From contig NC_086361.1 of NCBI RefSeq assembly GCF_036324505.1, forward strand, positions 2,730,916 through 2,794,915: DNA of 64,000 nucleotides, written 5' to 3'. Under the pieces are notes generated by a model that saw only the letters and a list, made by a program, of their open reading frames with translations, was not told the origin of the DNA and searched no databases. The position numbers and the translations under genes were made by a program. How positions within the stretch are numbered: position 1 is the stretch's first letter; every line of letters starts with the position of its first letter. This DNA comes from Eleginops maclovinus (taxonomy: Eukaryota > Chordata > Actinopteri > Perciformes > Eleginopidae). Below, in pieces: positions 46,881-59,388 of the stretch.

Positions 46881-48195
46881 ATTTTTGAGGATCGACTAGA
46901 AGAAGCTTAGGAATAAATGCAACATACATGGGTACTGGATTGCTTTGAACTCTCTGTGATCAAGACAACTCTAGAAGCCAAGTCAAAGCCAATTGCACAA
47001 GTTACAATCAAGTGGGTCATCTACCCTCAAGACACTCTGTTATTGTGGATGTACAGGAAAGCTGCAAATACCTTGGGAAACCAAATGGAAACCAGGATGA
47101 GGCCGCAATGAATGCAGCCACAGAGTACCTACACAGAGCAAGGCATATTGTGAAGAGTCAGCTGTGTTTGAAGAACAACGTCCGAGCCATCAACGCATAC
47201 AAACTGGTATAATAAACTGACCAAAGAAAGAGATAGAGGCTGCTGATATCAGAAAAACTCCTCACAATGCATGAAGGCTTGCGTCTGTAGTCCAGCCCCC
47301 TGACACTATGCACCAGAGGGTGGTCGAGGCATCAGGGCCACTATTCAGGATGAAACAACTAAAATCCAGGAGTACACCAGGAAGATAGCTGCAAGTGATG
47401 ACATGCTGAGTGAATGGCTCAGCCTGCAGAAACCCAATAAGGAGGCAGAGGGAGAGGAGGAACCATCATGGAAGGACAGGCCCCTGAATGGCATGTACCA
47501 CAGACAGATAGAAGTGGCTGATATCGACAAATCATTCCAGTGGCTGGATCAGGTTGGTCTGAACAATAGCTCAGATGCACTAACGATGGCAGCAGGAGAA
47601 CAGGCACTGAGCACCGGATCAATAGAGGTTGTACCGGTGTAGTACAGCCGGGTGCAAGATGCAATCAAGTATGGCATACATAGAACGCTATGACCATGAG
47701 TTTACAGGAACATCTGTGCCCTGAACTGGCTTAAAGTCCGAAGGTCAAAATGAGCGGCACCACTAGGATGGCTGAGAATGAGAAGGCTAAGATCCTGTGG
47801 GACTTCCAGATCCAGACTGATAAAATGGATGTTGGCTAACCAACTAGACATTGTAGAGGTGGACAAACAGCAGAAGAAGATAGACGTTGCCACCCCAAGC
47901 GACAGCACCATCACAAGAAGGAACACAATAAGCTTGGGAAGCACTGAGGGCTCAGAAAAGAGCTACAGAAGGTTTTGAAGGTGAAGACAACAGTGGTTCC
48001 AGTGGTGATTGGAGCACTCCGGGCAGTAACACCCAGCAAATCCCAGGAACAACATCCGAGAGCTCTGCACAGAAGAGAGCAGCCCTAAGACTGCTAAAAT
48101 ACATATATTCTTTCAAGATACTGCGCAGGACCCTCAGGGGAGGGCCTGGGTCTGAAGGAAAGGCGAACCCCAGATTGTCCAGGACATTATTTTCC
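46881..48195 (+). pseudogene. Rex6/R4-like LINE relic (RT end and RLE domain)
   Basis: Broken frames give the RT C-terminal region (GKPNGNQDEAAMNAATEYLH, QLCLKNNVRAINAYKLV near 47080-47212), a linker (PSWKDRPLNGMYHRQIE near 47460), and a C-terminal restriction-like endonuclease. In the latter, KILWDFQIQTDKM is followed by NQLDIVEVDKQQKK and ATPSDSTI (47790-47917), where intact relatives have PDIVVVDK. The catalytic PD is degraded to LD here. A downstream block reads VVPVVIGALRAVTP. A nuclease placed after the RT is characteristic of R2/R4/Rex6-type LINEs. The relic has many frameshifts and no 5' part. Confidence 0.75.
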
Positions 48196-49559
48196 ATTGA
48201 TCATTACTTTTTGAAATGTTAATTGCTTTATTGTGTCATAACATATCAAGACAATAAAATATAGCATATAATATATGCGTTTTAAATATTTATCACAAGC
48301 ATATGTGCTTTACAAAATTACCAAAGCAGATTCATGTTGTTGTGGTGACTATTGCCACTCAATATCATCAGAGATTGGCTAAACTGGGCAAACTAATTTG
48401 ACGCGTGTAATGTCCATTCACAGCAAAGTTTGTAGCTTTCAATACCATTTATTTTTAACTATGTACATGCTACACACTCAAAAAACGGTTGCTCTTCCCA
48501 GTCCCAATTACCGCATCTGTGTCGGTGAGGTCAACTAAATACCTTGTGCCCCATTGGGCCATCCAGTGCTACAACAAAACATACAAATGGGCACAACAGT
48601 TGTAGCTTCATTTGACGCATAAACACATTTAATAAAGAACTACCAGAATATTGTTGTGAACTGCAGAAGACACACTTGCAATAAATATCCTCAGGTCAAC
48701 ATGCCTGTTACACAGAGCCAGAACACTGAGGTCTCTATTGTGCAGATGATGGAGAAACAGCTCAGTTTTCTTTCCAACAGGCCACAAAGGTCAATGTGTG
48801 CATCAGTCCTGAGCTGTCAGCTCATCGGTAAACAACAAACACAATGTTTTATTGACGGGGCCATGGCCTGCCGTGCTGCCTGCTGTTTGTCTGTGCAGGA
48901 GCTCAGGCTGTGACAACAGTTCTGAGTCTGTCGCAGCGACACCTCTGCTTCTATTCATGGTTGCTATTGGTTTCATTGAACTGAAGAGGTCTGTGCATCA
49001 GTTACAGTTGGAGGAAATGAAAAGGCAGCATAATGCACTGGAGCGGTGTCTATGTCCTGTGGGTGTTTGAATGGTAGCGATGCTGTATTGAGTTTCTCAG
49101 GTTGTTAAACTCGATGCAATATTAATCCAGGAATTATAAATGATTTGTTCAGGCCGCCAGGTGCCGGTGCAGCTGGAGGCCTGCTTTAGTTAAAGTACTT
49201 TTTACCTGTGACCAACCCCATGTTTGTGTGTGCGTTGGGCGGGGGATACTAGAAAATATTAGGAAATCAGAATCATCCTTTTCACTAAAACACATGTAAA
49301 TATTGTATTCAGAACACATAAGAGGTCTCATTTTCATATTGCTGGACACGCAGCCTCACCAGCGTTAGACAGTTATACTAACAAGATTTAAAATGTTGTA
49401 CGTGCCTGTAGGTCATTGCTTCCTTGTTTTTATGACTATAGAACTCACGTAAATTAGGAGGTCGACCTCTGCCAATGCCAATCTGCTTCGAAAAGTAATG
49501 GCCTCTTCCTTGTCGTCTTCTCCCTAACACTCTATCCTTAGCTGTAAAAACAAAGGGGG
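48196..49559. other. No recognised feature
   Basis: Intronic non-coding sequence; AT-rich near 48200-48330. No exon or repeat recognised. Confidence 0.45.
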
Positions 49560-49800
49560 GTGGGGAGGCAGTAGCTCAGTCCGTAGGGACTTGGATTGGA
49601 ACTAAAGTGTGGACTGGTATCTTGACAGGTGCCAGTTTGCCTCTTGGGTACTGCCAAGATGTCCTTGAACAAGCCCCCCCACACTGCTCACTGGCACTTT
49701 ATAGTAGCTGCCCACTGCTCTTAAGTCAGGGATGTAGGACAGAGATTACATTTCCCCTAATACTGTGTCAATGTGTAACTTCGAAGTCAATTTAATTTGA
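49560..49800 (+). mobile_element. tRNA-derived SINE, plus strand
   Basis: Head GAGGCAGTAGCTCAGTCCGT followed by AGGGACTTGG is a tRNA-like A-box region, the same kind as in the SINE at 24342-24696. The B box is degraded. The body holds CCTTGAACAAGCCCCCC. The 3' tail is not clear. Confidence 0.6.
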
Positions 49801-50174
49801 ATCCTCCATTTGCAAATGCAGTCCATTTACTACAGTACAGCATGCGGTTGGTGGTCAACCGCCTAGTTGGAGTTAATAGATGTTTATGATACCAAATCAG
49901 AACCAGAGAATATTTGACACACATTCATCAATTCTTATAATGGTTCTCTGTGTCTTTGTTTTCTTCTATTAACATGTTAGAGGTATCACCTTAACAGAGT
50001 CTTTCCCATAAACTAAAGATACCAAACAAGTTCAATATGTTCTCTTTTATACCTTCATGGTGTTACCTGTTTTGTTGTACTGTCTTTGTTTGGCACTCTC
50101 TGACATACTGAAGATACTTTCATATCCTATAGAGTGATCCCTTGTCCATATCCCTTAACCTTACCCTTATCCCT

Positions 50175-50485
50175 TAAGGCTTCTTGTTTATTCCCAAGGG
50201 AAAATTCAGTTTTTCAATACATACACATGCAAAGGACCTACACACATTGGGTCTGAATGCATATACAGACATACAAACTCATACATTTCTGCTATGGATA
50301 TGTCACAGAGCAACCAAGCTGACAGTTTTTCCGGCACCAGGGAGCAGTAAGAAGTTTGGTGCCTTGGTCAAGGGCATCTCGGCAGTGCCCTGATTGTGAA
50401 CTTCACATTTTGGACTGATCGGGACTTGAACCTGCAGTCCTACGGTTTCCGAGCCAAGTCCCTACAGACTGAGCGACTGTTGTCT
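50175..50485 (-). mobile_element. tRNA-derived SINE, minus strand
   Basis: On the minus strand the head reads GTCGCTCAGTCTGTAGGGAC with B-box-like GGTTCAAGTCC, then the complement of GGTCAAGGGCATCTCGGCAG, ending in CCCTTGGGAATAAACAAG. Same organisation as the SINE at 24342-24696. Confidence 0.7.
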
Positions 50486-50887
50486 TTTAAAATTAAAATG
50501 CCATATGTTGTGTCATCATCATTAATGAAGACTAATGCATGAGTGAAGGAGAAAACAAGAGGCCAAGACAGCGAGGGATAATAAGCAGGCTAACTGCTAA
50601 CCTGCTATGGCCAACTGATTTAAGATGCAATATGTGTCTCTGAACGAGGGCCAAGAGGTCAAAGGTCAAAGCAGGATTTGACAAAAACAATGAAATAATC
50701 TCCATCACTCCATATTAGAGACACTGCTCTCCTGTGTCCTCCATCACATCTGTTGAAACACTCATTCAGCAGACACGTCTCATGATGATGACCTCACCAT
50801 CCATCTGGTGCTTTCAGGGAAGAAGCTATTATCAAACACTGTCACGACAATGCCATCATCCTAACATACATCCTCAGGTTTTCTTTA

Positions 50888-51458
50888 ATCTAGACCAGGG
50901 GTTGCCAAACTATGACCCGGGGGCTAAATGCGGCACACAGCCATTTTTAATCGTCCCTCAGCTAATTCAAAAAGTATAATGAAATATGACCCACAATTTA
51001 AACTTGTGCTTGTCTTATATTGTACTTCTTAAATATATATATGTTAAAATACATTAGTGTTTATAAGCCCAATCTTCAAATAAATAAAGTAAATTCAAGT
51101 TGAAAACTTTTTCTAACAAATGTTAGTTGATAAGAAAAAAGCCCAATAACTTATTTACATAACCAGCTTGAAATATAGCCTTCATATTTCCTCTTATTAT
51201 AAACACTCTGAAGCTTCTGTTTAAGGAATGAGCTGCCAACTAAATAAATGAAACCCTATGGGGAGCTGTGATGTAGCTGATTTTTCTTAAAACATTTTCA
51301 AATATCAAGCATAATTGACCTACATTTGATTGATTTTGCTAACTTATAACTTAACTAATGACACAATATACCTCAGCTCTAGTGAGGGGTCCAGCCCTTC
51401 GTAGTTTTTTCTGTATGCAGCCCTCAGTGAAAAAAGTGTGGACACCCCTGTTCTAGAC
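50888..51458 (+). mobile_element. Non-autonomous hAT, 555 bp
   Basis: The element at 50896-51450 begins CAGGGGTTGCCAAACTATGA and ends GTGTGGACACCCCTG. It is flanked by ATCTAGAC (50888-50895) and TTCTAGAC (51451-51458), an 8-bp duplication with one mismatch. No coding capacity. The ends resemble Charlie-type hAT termini. Confidence 0.85.
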
Positions 51459-52659
51459 TGAATATCTGACAAGCAAACAGAACATTAAATACAGGCTTGG
51501 AGGACGAAAAGACCACATTTCAAACGGAAATCAGCTTACTAGCATCTATAGATTGTCCTGAAAAGCCAACCGCAACGTGGATTACACAATTGAATTAAAT
51601 GATTGATTACGAGACTGCACATTGTATAAAAGACTAACATGCATTTGTTTCTATTAGCTAACCGTGCTACCACAGCTACTGTTCCTGTGGTTCCCTGTCG
51701 TACATGAAATACAATTTAGTTCATCAAAAGATGACAATACAAAACACTACAGACTAAATACACATAAAGGCCAAATAACAGAAACAAGACAGAGAAAAGC
51801 AAATTAAAATGGAAAAGTAGTTTGTTTTTATAATATGGTCTGACAAAAAATTCTGCAGTTCACTTTATGTCCGCTAACCAGCTTTTCCTGGAGCATTTAC
51901 CCACATCAGTGAACTCAGCTAGATTTATTTTCTTACTTATAGCAGCACATTTTGCTGAGCAAACTGTGGCAAAAGCTTCTGAGTGGACACTGAGTTAATT
52001 ACAGTTTCCAAGTTGAGTAGTGAACTTTAATGCTCACATTTTATAGGATAATAAAGCCTGTCCTGCAAGAAGGTCAATACCATTCAAATGGTTTATCCCC
52101 ATTGGACCATGAATACGCTAAGCAACTGTTAAATTCCAATCGTCTATAAAAGCGTATGAGTTATGACTCATGAATCAGTTAATTTCATTAGCTAATACTT
52201 TTCCTCCCTATTAGAATTTCTAACGTACCTTTTTTCAAATAATTGTATTTTTACTGCGTGAGTGGGAGATTTTCAAATGTCTAATATCCAGGTTGAGATG
52301 ATGGTTAGATGTTGGTACTGCATATTGTGGGTTACAGGCTACATTAAAGACCTCATTCAGGACATTATATAATGGAAACATTGACAAGTTGACAAGCTCC
52401 AACCCACCGCTCCAGAACATTTTCAAGTCTTCTACATTAATCCACAACTGGTGAGGAATACAATTATTGAATTATTGTATTGAAATGATGTTATCATACC
52501 TTCACTGATAGATGTATAAATAGTACTGGACACAGCGTTGGAGGAGAGGCACTGTTCATTCCTATGAAAGTTCCACAGTGGTGCATGAAGCAAATATGGC
52601 CTGACGGTATGTACAAAAAATACATGGATCATCCCTGGACCTTCTGGATATTTCCACAT
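51459..52659. other. No recognised feature
   Basis: Intronic AT-rich non-coding sequence. No exon or repeat recognised. Confidence 0.45.
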
Positions 52660-52930
52660 TCATTGTGCCCATAGAGCTTGCGTTTTCCTTAAAACCCACC
52701 CCCATCATTAAACCCCACCTCCCAGCTGCTACATCACATCCGGTCTTGGCTCAGTCAAATTAATGGAGAGAGAATATAATTCTGGATATGGCTAAGTGCA
52801 TTTTAAATCCTAATGATTTAAATGAGGTCTGTTCAATTATTCAGACCTTTAAGTTGATTTACTTCAAATAAATGATTTACAGATGTCTGTTTTTCCAATG
52901 TAAGTTAATTGGAAAAAGTGTTTTTGCTCA
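52660..52930 (+). repeat. Interspersed repeat, family C, copy 2
   Basis: Contains GAGCTTGCGTTTTCCTTAA, TCACATCCGGTCTTGGCT, AATTCTGGATATGGCT and GCATTTTAAATCC, in the same order as 43255-43500. Confidence 0.5.
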
Positions 52931-53962
52931 ATAATGTAATTTGGTTGCTTCCAAGCAGGAAATAGAATGTCATGTGGCCCATGCAGAATAATTATATTCA
53001 ATTATATTTGACAAATTTACAACAAAGAGTAAAATATGTGCTTTGGCAGTTTAATTTCTCAGAGTCCCTGTCTCATTAGCATGTGGAGGACAGAGCTCCA
53101 GTGTTCAGAATGACCTCAGCAGCTTGTCAGACTCTTGTGTGATACAGCTCTATGCTGGCCTGTTGTCCCGCTCTCTGATGCTGTTATTAATGCTATGATT
53201 CATTGGCCCGTCAGATGCTTCTCCCTTCATCTGGCTGAGGCTTGTGAGGGTCAGCACAGGTTAAGTGCCTCGCCTGAGGGCAGAGAACCGAGATCTGAGC
53301 TGCATTCCAATGTCCAGACTCTCCTGCCTTCTGCAGGAAGTAGCGCCTGCAGCTGTACTCTGCCCTGAGGAAGGGAGAGCACATGCTGCTGTTAACTGGG
53401 ATCAACAGTGAGTGCTGTGTGGCAATACGTCCAAATGATGAAGCCCGCACTACAGTGCCCATGCATATTTAAAACAGTCTGGTACTGTTTTTACTGCAGT
53501 GCTGTCTAGGTGAGCAGATTGAACACAAAGCAAATTGCCAATTGGGTAAATTTGACTGCAGCAGTTTAAAATCTGCATGTTTTAAGATATGTGGGGACTT
53601 GCTGATTGACTGGTCATTTGACCAGGCCATCAACAACCTTTTGGAAGATAACTTTTGGTCTCAGAGGAGGTCTGAAGGTGTAACAGTACGGTCAGGGTTG
53701 AATATTTACAGCATATCCTATATTATTTTTACATAACAGACGACTGGTGACTGCTTATCACAGTCAATACAGCTGAAAATAACCTGCATATGAATTTACA
53801 TATATGATTTAGTCCAGACCAGTGCAGTTGTCCCATCGCGTTGCTGTTGCAACTTCCGATAAAGTAACCTGATTTTTCACATTCCTATTGGATTACGTTT
53901 TCTGTTTACATTTTCTTTGCAATAACTTTATTGGCAGTCCCTCCACAAGTTAGTTTCACTTC
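52931..53962. other. No recognised feature
   Basis: Intronic non-coding sequence with no recognised exon or repeat. Confidence 0.45.
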
Positions 53963-53968
53963 ATCAAT

Positions 53969-54022
<54 letters not shown>
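53963..54022 (+). repeat. (ATCA)n microsatellite
   Basis: About 14 uninterrupted ATCA (CAAT) units. Confidence 0.95.
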
Positions 54023-54024
<2 letters not shown>

Positions 54025-54174
54025 GAATGCTTTTTGAATCCCAGGGGAAATAAGGTTTTGTGATAAAATAAATACATATTTATAAAACATTAGTTGAAAT
54101 AGAAATGTGACGCAGGGTCTGAGGCATAGGAACGATACAGGTCATCCTCCACTGCACTGAGACCCTGTGAAGAC

Positions 54175-54600
54175 TCAAGATGAAGTCTCAGGCTCATGGT
54201 GAGGACATGATGAAGACTCAGGCTCATGGTGAGGACATGATGAAGACTCAGGCTCATGGTGAAGACATGATGAAGACTCAGGCTCATGGTGAAGACATGA
54301 TGAAGACTCAGGCTCATGGTGAAGACATGATGAAGACTCAGGCTCATTATGAAGACATGATGAAGACTCAGGCTCATGATGAAGACATGATGAAGACTCA
54401 GGCTAATGATGAAGACATGAGGAAGACTCAGGCTCATGGTGAAGACATGATGAAGACTCAGGCTCATGGTGAAGACATGATGAAGACTCAGGCTCATGGT
54501 GAAGAAATGATGAAGACTCAGGCTCATGGTGAAGACATGATGAAGACTCAGGCTTATGATGAAGACATGAGGAAGACTCAGGCTCATGGTGAAGTCTCAG
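54175..54600 (+). repeat. 30-bp minisatellite, about 14 copies
   Basis: Unit GGCTCATGGTGAAGACATGA followed by TGAAGACTCA repeats with a strict 30-bp period and few substitutions. Because 30 is a multiple of three, frames stay open on both strands (143 and 165 codons), giving spurious repetitive peptides such as MKTQAHGED. Confidence 0.95.
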
Positions 54601-54959
54601 TTTTAGGGTGAAGACATGATAAAGCTCTTAGTGCAACCTTCGTCTATGGGAACAAAAAAAAAAAAAAAAATGTTTTCTGATTTATTTGTAGAAATGTTCA
54701 ATACAGTGTACAGTAGTCCTCACAAGTAAGGATATTAAGAAGGTAACAATGTTCACAGTCAAGCCAAGGTGAGGATACAATGGACCATCCCCCCACCCCC
54801 AATCCCACAGATGAAAAAAAAAGCAAAGCAAAGCAAAGTTAATGGCTACACTAACTACGACAATCCAAACAAAGCTGCTGCATGCTACTTATGCGGGCTA
54901 CAGATTAGGTGGCGCGGGGCGTCGGCGTGTAGGTGCGCATCACTGGCGCACTGGCATGG

Positions 54960-57900
54960 TCAGTCAATGGTGGCAGTATCCAGTTGAAGAGACCTGACGT
55001 GATTTAAGAAAGGCTCCCAGACTTTAGAGAATGTATAAAGAGATCCATGCAGAGTGTATTGAACTTTTTCCAGTGACATAAAATGGAGTGCATTCCTTAT
55101 CCACTGAGTGTGGGACGGTGGGTTGGAATTCTTCCAACGTAACAATATGACCCGTTTTGCTAGGAGTGTGAGAAAGGCCACAAGAACACAAAAGTAGGAA
55201 GGTAGTAAAAGGTCAACAGGCAAGACACCAAACACAGCATCTAATGGCGAGGGACAAATGTTGGGAGATGTGATGTCCGAAAGAGAGTCAAAGACACCCT
55301 TCCAGAATGACTCAAGGGCGGGACAGGCCCAGAACATGTGACCAAGGCTGGCTGGTCCAAGGTGGCATTTGTCACATTTGTCATCAGTGTCCGGAAAGAT
55401 ACGAGACAGTCTACTTTTGGACCAGTGGACTCTGTGAACCACTTTGCATTGTAACACTCCATGACGAGCACAAATAGAAGACGAGTGCACCCATTTCAGA
55501 GCACACTCCCAGACTGCAGGGCCTATCTCTATATTAAGATCTACCGAACCATGCACTACATAAACTGAGGACTCGTGTGTGAGAAAGGTGTTATACAGTC
55601 TTGAAATGGTACCTTCAAGGTAGGGATTAATTTTGAAAATGGTATCTACGAGTGTGGGAGAAGGAATAGCGGGAAAGTTGGGGAAATGATTACGTACGAA
55701 GTCCCTGATTTGCAAGAATCTGAAGAAGTGAATGGGTTGCAAGTTATATGAGTGAGTTAACTGGCTAAAGGGAGCAAATGTACCATCTATATACAGATGG
55801 TTAAAGTATATGGTCCCTTTCACTCTCCAGCTTAAGAAAGCCTTGTCAATTGTGGAGGGAGTAAACAAGGGGTTCGCGTATATAGGAGCCAAACCAGATA
55901 TGGACTGGGGTCCAAAGTGTCGTTTGAATTGTGTCCAGATCTTAAGACATTTTTTAACAATGAGATTATTAGAGTAGACTGATGGTGATGAAGTCAAGAG
56001 GAAGCACAGGAGGGACATTGGGGAAGAGGAACCGCATGAAGCCATCTCAACCGGCAGCCAAGGAGGGGGTTGTCTGGTAGAGGGGCACCAGTACAACATA
56101 GCTCTGATGTTTGCTGCCCAGTAATAGAGCATAAAGTTGGGTAGCGCTAGCCCACCCAGCTCCTTAGGTTTTTGTAGAGTCTTTCTTTATTCTAGGGACC
56201 TTCTTGTTCCATAGAAATTGAGAGATTGTGCTATCAAGTGAGTGGAAGAATCTTTTTGGGAGGAAAATGGGTATACATTGAAAGAGGTATAGAAATTTGG
56301 GTAACACATTCATTTCAACACAGTTTATCCATCCGGCAAGAGAGAGAGGGAGGAGAGACCACCGCAGAAAGTCCTGAGACACCCTGGCAAGCAGAGGGGA
56401 GAAATTCAATTTATATAGGTCTGAGTATTTTTTTGTTACATGAACACCCAAGTATTTGAAACATTCAAGAAATGTCTTGAAGGGTAGGTTAGACAGGATA
56501 TTCTAAGGCCGTAGTGTTAATTGGCATAATTTTGCTTTTATGAAGGTTTAGTTTATAACCTGAAATTCTACCAAACTCCTTCAATAAAGTAAGGGCAAGA
56601 GGGATAGATCTGTCCAAGTCAGAGACAAAGACTAGGAGATCATCTGCATACAATGACACTTTATGTTCAACACCCCCCCTTGAGATACCCTGTATCTGGC
56701 TGGACCTGAAGGCCACAGCCAGTGGCTCGATGGCAAGTGCAAACAACAGTGGGGAACGAGGACAGCCCCGACGGGTCTCACGCTTGAGGGGAAAATAGTC
56801 AGAATAATCATTATTTGTACGAACACATGCTTGGGGGGAAGTATACAAAAGCCTGATCCATCATATAAATGCATTGCCAAAGACAAAAAGGCTCAAGACA
56901 TGGAACAGATAAGTCCACTCTACACGGTCAAATGCCTTCTCTGCATCCATTGAAATAACCGCTTCTGGGGTGGTGGAGGGTGTGGATCCATACATAATAT
57001 CAAATAAACGTCTGATGTTATGGAAGGAGTGTCTGTCTTTGACAAACCCTGTTTGGTCCGTGGAGACAATAGTTGGCAGAACAGACTCCAGACGTCCAGC
57101 CAGCATTTTGGCCAGCAGCTTGACATCAGCACAGAGCAAAGAGATTGGGCGGCAATTGCCACAAGAAAGGGGATCTTTAGCTTTCTTCAATATAAGAGAT
57201 GGTGGCCTGTCTTAATGTAAGGGGGAGCATTCCATTTTGCATCGACTCATTAAACATGTTAAGTAGAATTGGGGATAATTTGTCTGTAAAGGTCTTATAG
57301 AATTCAGCCGGGAGGCCATCAGGGCCAGGGCATTTCCCGCTCTGCATCAGCATTAGTGCACTTCTGAGTTCACCCACTGTGAATGGCTCATCTAGTGTAG
57401 ATGACGTAGCATGGTCGATAGAGGGGATTTCCAGGGGGTTAAAATATTGTTCAAACTGTGTCTCATCAGCTATACTTTCCGAGGAGTACAGTTTTGCATA
57501 AAAGTCTCTAAAATTATTGTTGATTTCCTGTGGATTAATAGTTGTCCCATCAGCAGTGCTAATCTGGGTAATGTGTTATGATGAAGAAGTTTGTGGGATT
57601 TGATGTGCAAGCAGTTTACTTGGTTTATCTCCAAATTCGTAGTATGTGTGGCGTGCTTTTAGCAGCCTTATCAGAAGCCAAAATGTCAAATTCAGCCTTT
57701 TTTCATGAGTAATTATTTTAGAATATCTGGGTTAGGTGAATCTACACACTTTGACTGCAATTCTGATATATCCTTAGAAAGGCTTCTGCTCGTTTCTGTG
57801 GAGATCTTTTTCTGGTAGGCCGAGTAAGATATTATCTCTCCCCGCAGGTAGGCCTTACATGCCTCCCAATAATCACTGCTGATGCATCCAGGTTTACATT

Positions 57901-58470
57901 AGTAGAAATATAAAGATCAATGCGGCTGTTGATTGTGGTGACAAGGTTTGGGTCAGAGAGCAGTAGAGAATTGAAGCGCCAGGGCGTGCGTGATGCAGAC
58001 CTACCAGGCAGAGAGATGTCCATAATAACAGGTGCGTGGTCTGAGATAATAATGGGATTATAGGAGCATGATTTGATAAGAAAGGAGCTTACTATCAATG
58101 AGAAAGTAATCAATGCGTGAAAATGTGCCATGCACAGGGGAGAAGAAAGGAAACTGTCTAACACAAGGATTGAAGAAACAGGTTGAAAAAAGTTGTAGTT
58201 ATCCCAGTTTGGGCCATACACATTTGCCGATATTAAACTACTACTTCCCATTTTACCTGTGATGATGACATAGCGCCCGTTTGTGTCTGACACTACTTTG
58301 GTCACTGAGAATGGGACTGATTTGTGAATGACAATTGCAACCCCCCTTGCCTTAATTGAGGATGAGGAGTGGTATAGTTGTCCCACCCAACCCCTACGAA
58401 GTTCAAGGTGATCTGACGACTTAAGGTGAGTCTCCTGTATAAAGGCTATTTTAATATTTAAAGTTTTCAA
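54960..58470 (-). pseudogene. L1-like ORF2 (endonuclease, RT, zinc knuckle), broken
   Basis: Endonuclease begins within the domain at LKTLNIKIAFIQETHLKSSD (catalytic Glu in QETHL), missing the preceding N-terminal strand. The catalytic IIISDHAPVIMDI is near 58030. After broken sequence (57830-57380) the RT shows GKCPGPDGLPAEFYK, NCRPISLLCADVKLLAK, DQTGFVKDRHS, MDAEKAFDRVEW, TRRGCPRSPLLFALAIEPLA and the catalytic SLYADDLLVF (near 56640). The C-terminal 390-codon frame carries CDKCHLGPASLGHMFWACP, a CCHC knuckle, and ends at 54960. At least five frame breaks separate these parts. Confidence 0.88.
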
Positions 58471-58482
58471 CTGAAATTACAT

Positions 58483-59034
58483 TTAGCAAAAAACCCAACC
58501 CATTTTGTGGCCGTTATAGAGGAGTTCGCCTCGCTTGCGTGCCTCGCGGATGATCAAATCCTTGATTTGGAAGCGGTGGAACCGTACGATAACAGGTCGT
58601 GGCCGTCCACCTGGAGCAGGTTTCAGTGCAAGGCTTCTGTGGGCTCGGTCTAGCTCAGGGGGAGAGCCAAGAACCTCCGTACCAAAGACATCCACAAGGA
58701 ACTGGGAGAAGAAAGCAGATGGACGAGTGCCTTCAGCATCCTCAGGTAGCCCAACGATTCTGAGGTTCTGCCATCTGCTTCGCCCCTCTAGGTCAGCCAT
58801 CTTGGTTTTTAGTGACTCATTTTGGTGGTGCAAGGCAGAGCATGCTTTCTCCAGTTGTTGAAGACGATGGTCGGCGTCAGTGACATTCTCTTCAAGAGAG
58901 GAGATTCGTTGCCCGTGGTCGGTGATTGTGGAGTTTATAATGTCCAGTTTGGAATTCAGGGATTCAAAGGAAGATTTGAAGTCAGCAGAGAGGACACTTC
59001 TATGTCCTTCCAGGAGGGAGCTAATCTCCGCCAT
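58483..59034 (-). pseudogene. L1-like ORF1 (truncated)
   Basis: 183 codons from ATG 59034. The N-terminal half is a coiled coil (SFESLNSKLDIINSTITDHG, then LEENVTDADHRLQQLEKA). The middle is the RRM-like region (RWQNLRIVGLPEDAEG), followed by the C-terminal domain (RPRPVIVRFHRFQIKDLIIR). The protein ends GWVFC at a stop, where intact relatives continue. ORF1p is the RNA chaperone of the LINE particle. Confidence 0.85.
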
Positions 59035-59247
59035 GCTAACACTAGCAGACGAAGCAAAGTTGCATTTATCCTGCTTTCCCTTCTATTTTGACATTGCTAG
59101 TTTGCCGGCTGTGTCAACACTAGTTTAAAAGTCCATTACGACTAAAAACTTTGACCAGGTAGGGTTGAAAAAGGTAAAAATAAACGTGGTTGTGGGGACG
59201 AGCTGTGAGCACACGTCTACTCCTCACGTCTCATACCGGAAGTCCCC

Positions 59248-59388
59248 GATGGGAACATTGATGGGAACGTTGATGGGAACGTTGATGGGAACATTGCTGG
59301 GAACGTTGATGGGAACATTGATGGGAACGTTGATGGGAACGTTGATGGGAACATTGCTGGGAACGTTGATGGGAACATTGTCTGAACA
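59248..59388 (+). repeat. 12-bp minisatellite with 60-bp higher-order period
   Basis: Eleven to twelve units of GATGGGAAC(A/G)TT. The variants recur in a fixed order of five (ATT, GTT, GTT, ATT, then GCTGGGAACGTT), giving a 60-bp super-unit present twice. It abuts the presumed 5' end of the L1-like element and may have grown from the sequence at that end. Confidence 0.92.

Larger units (their letters stand above)
54640..59247 (-). mobile_element. L1-like LINE, minus strand
   Basis: The 5'UTR lies near 59040-59247, then come ORF1 (59034-58483), ORF2 in several frame-shifted pieces (58470-54960), and a 3' region. The 3' boundary is unclear: a 15-16-base A run on the plus strand at 54655-54670 would be a T run in the sense of the element, not a poly(A) tail. 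An internal deletion appears to join ORF1 and ORF2. Confidence 0.85.

Noticed and set aside
54090..54611. Repetitive proteins on both strands (KTQAHGED-type and SLSLHHVFTM-type)
   Set aside because: Both arise from the 30-bp minisatellite, whose period is a multiple of three. No start context, domain or splice signal supports either.
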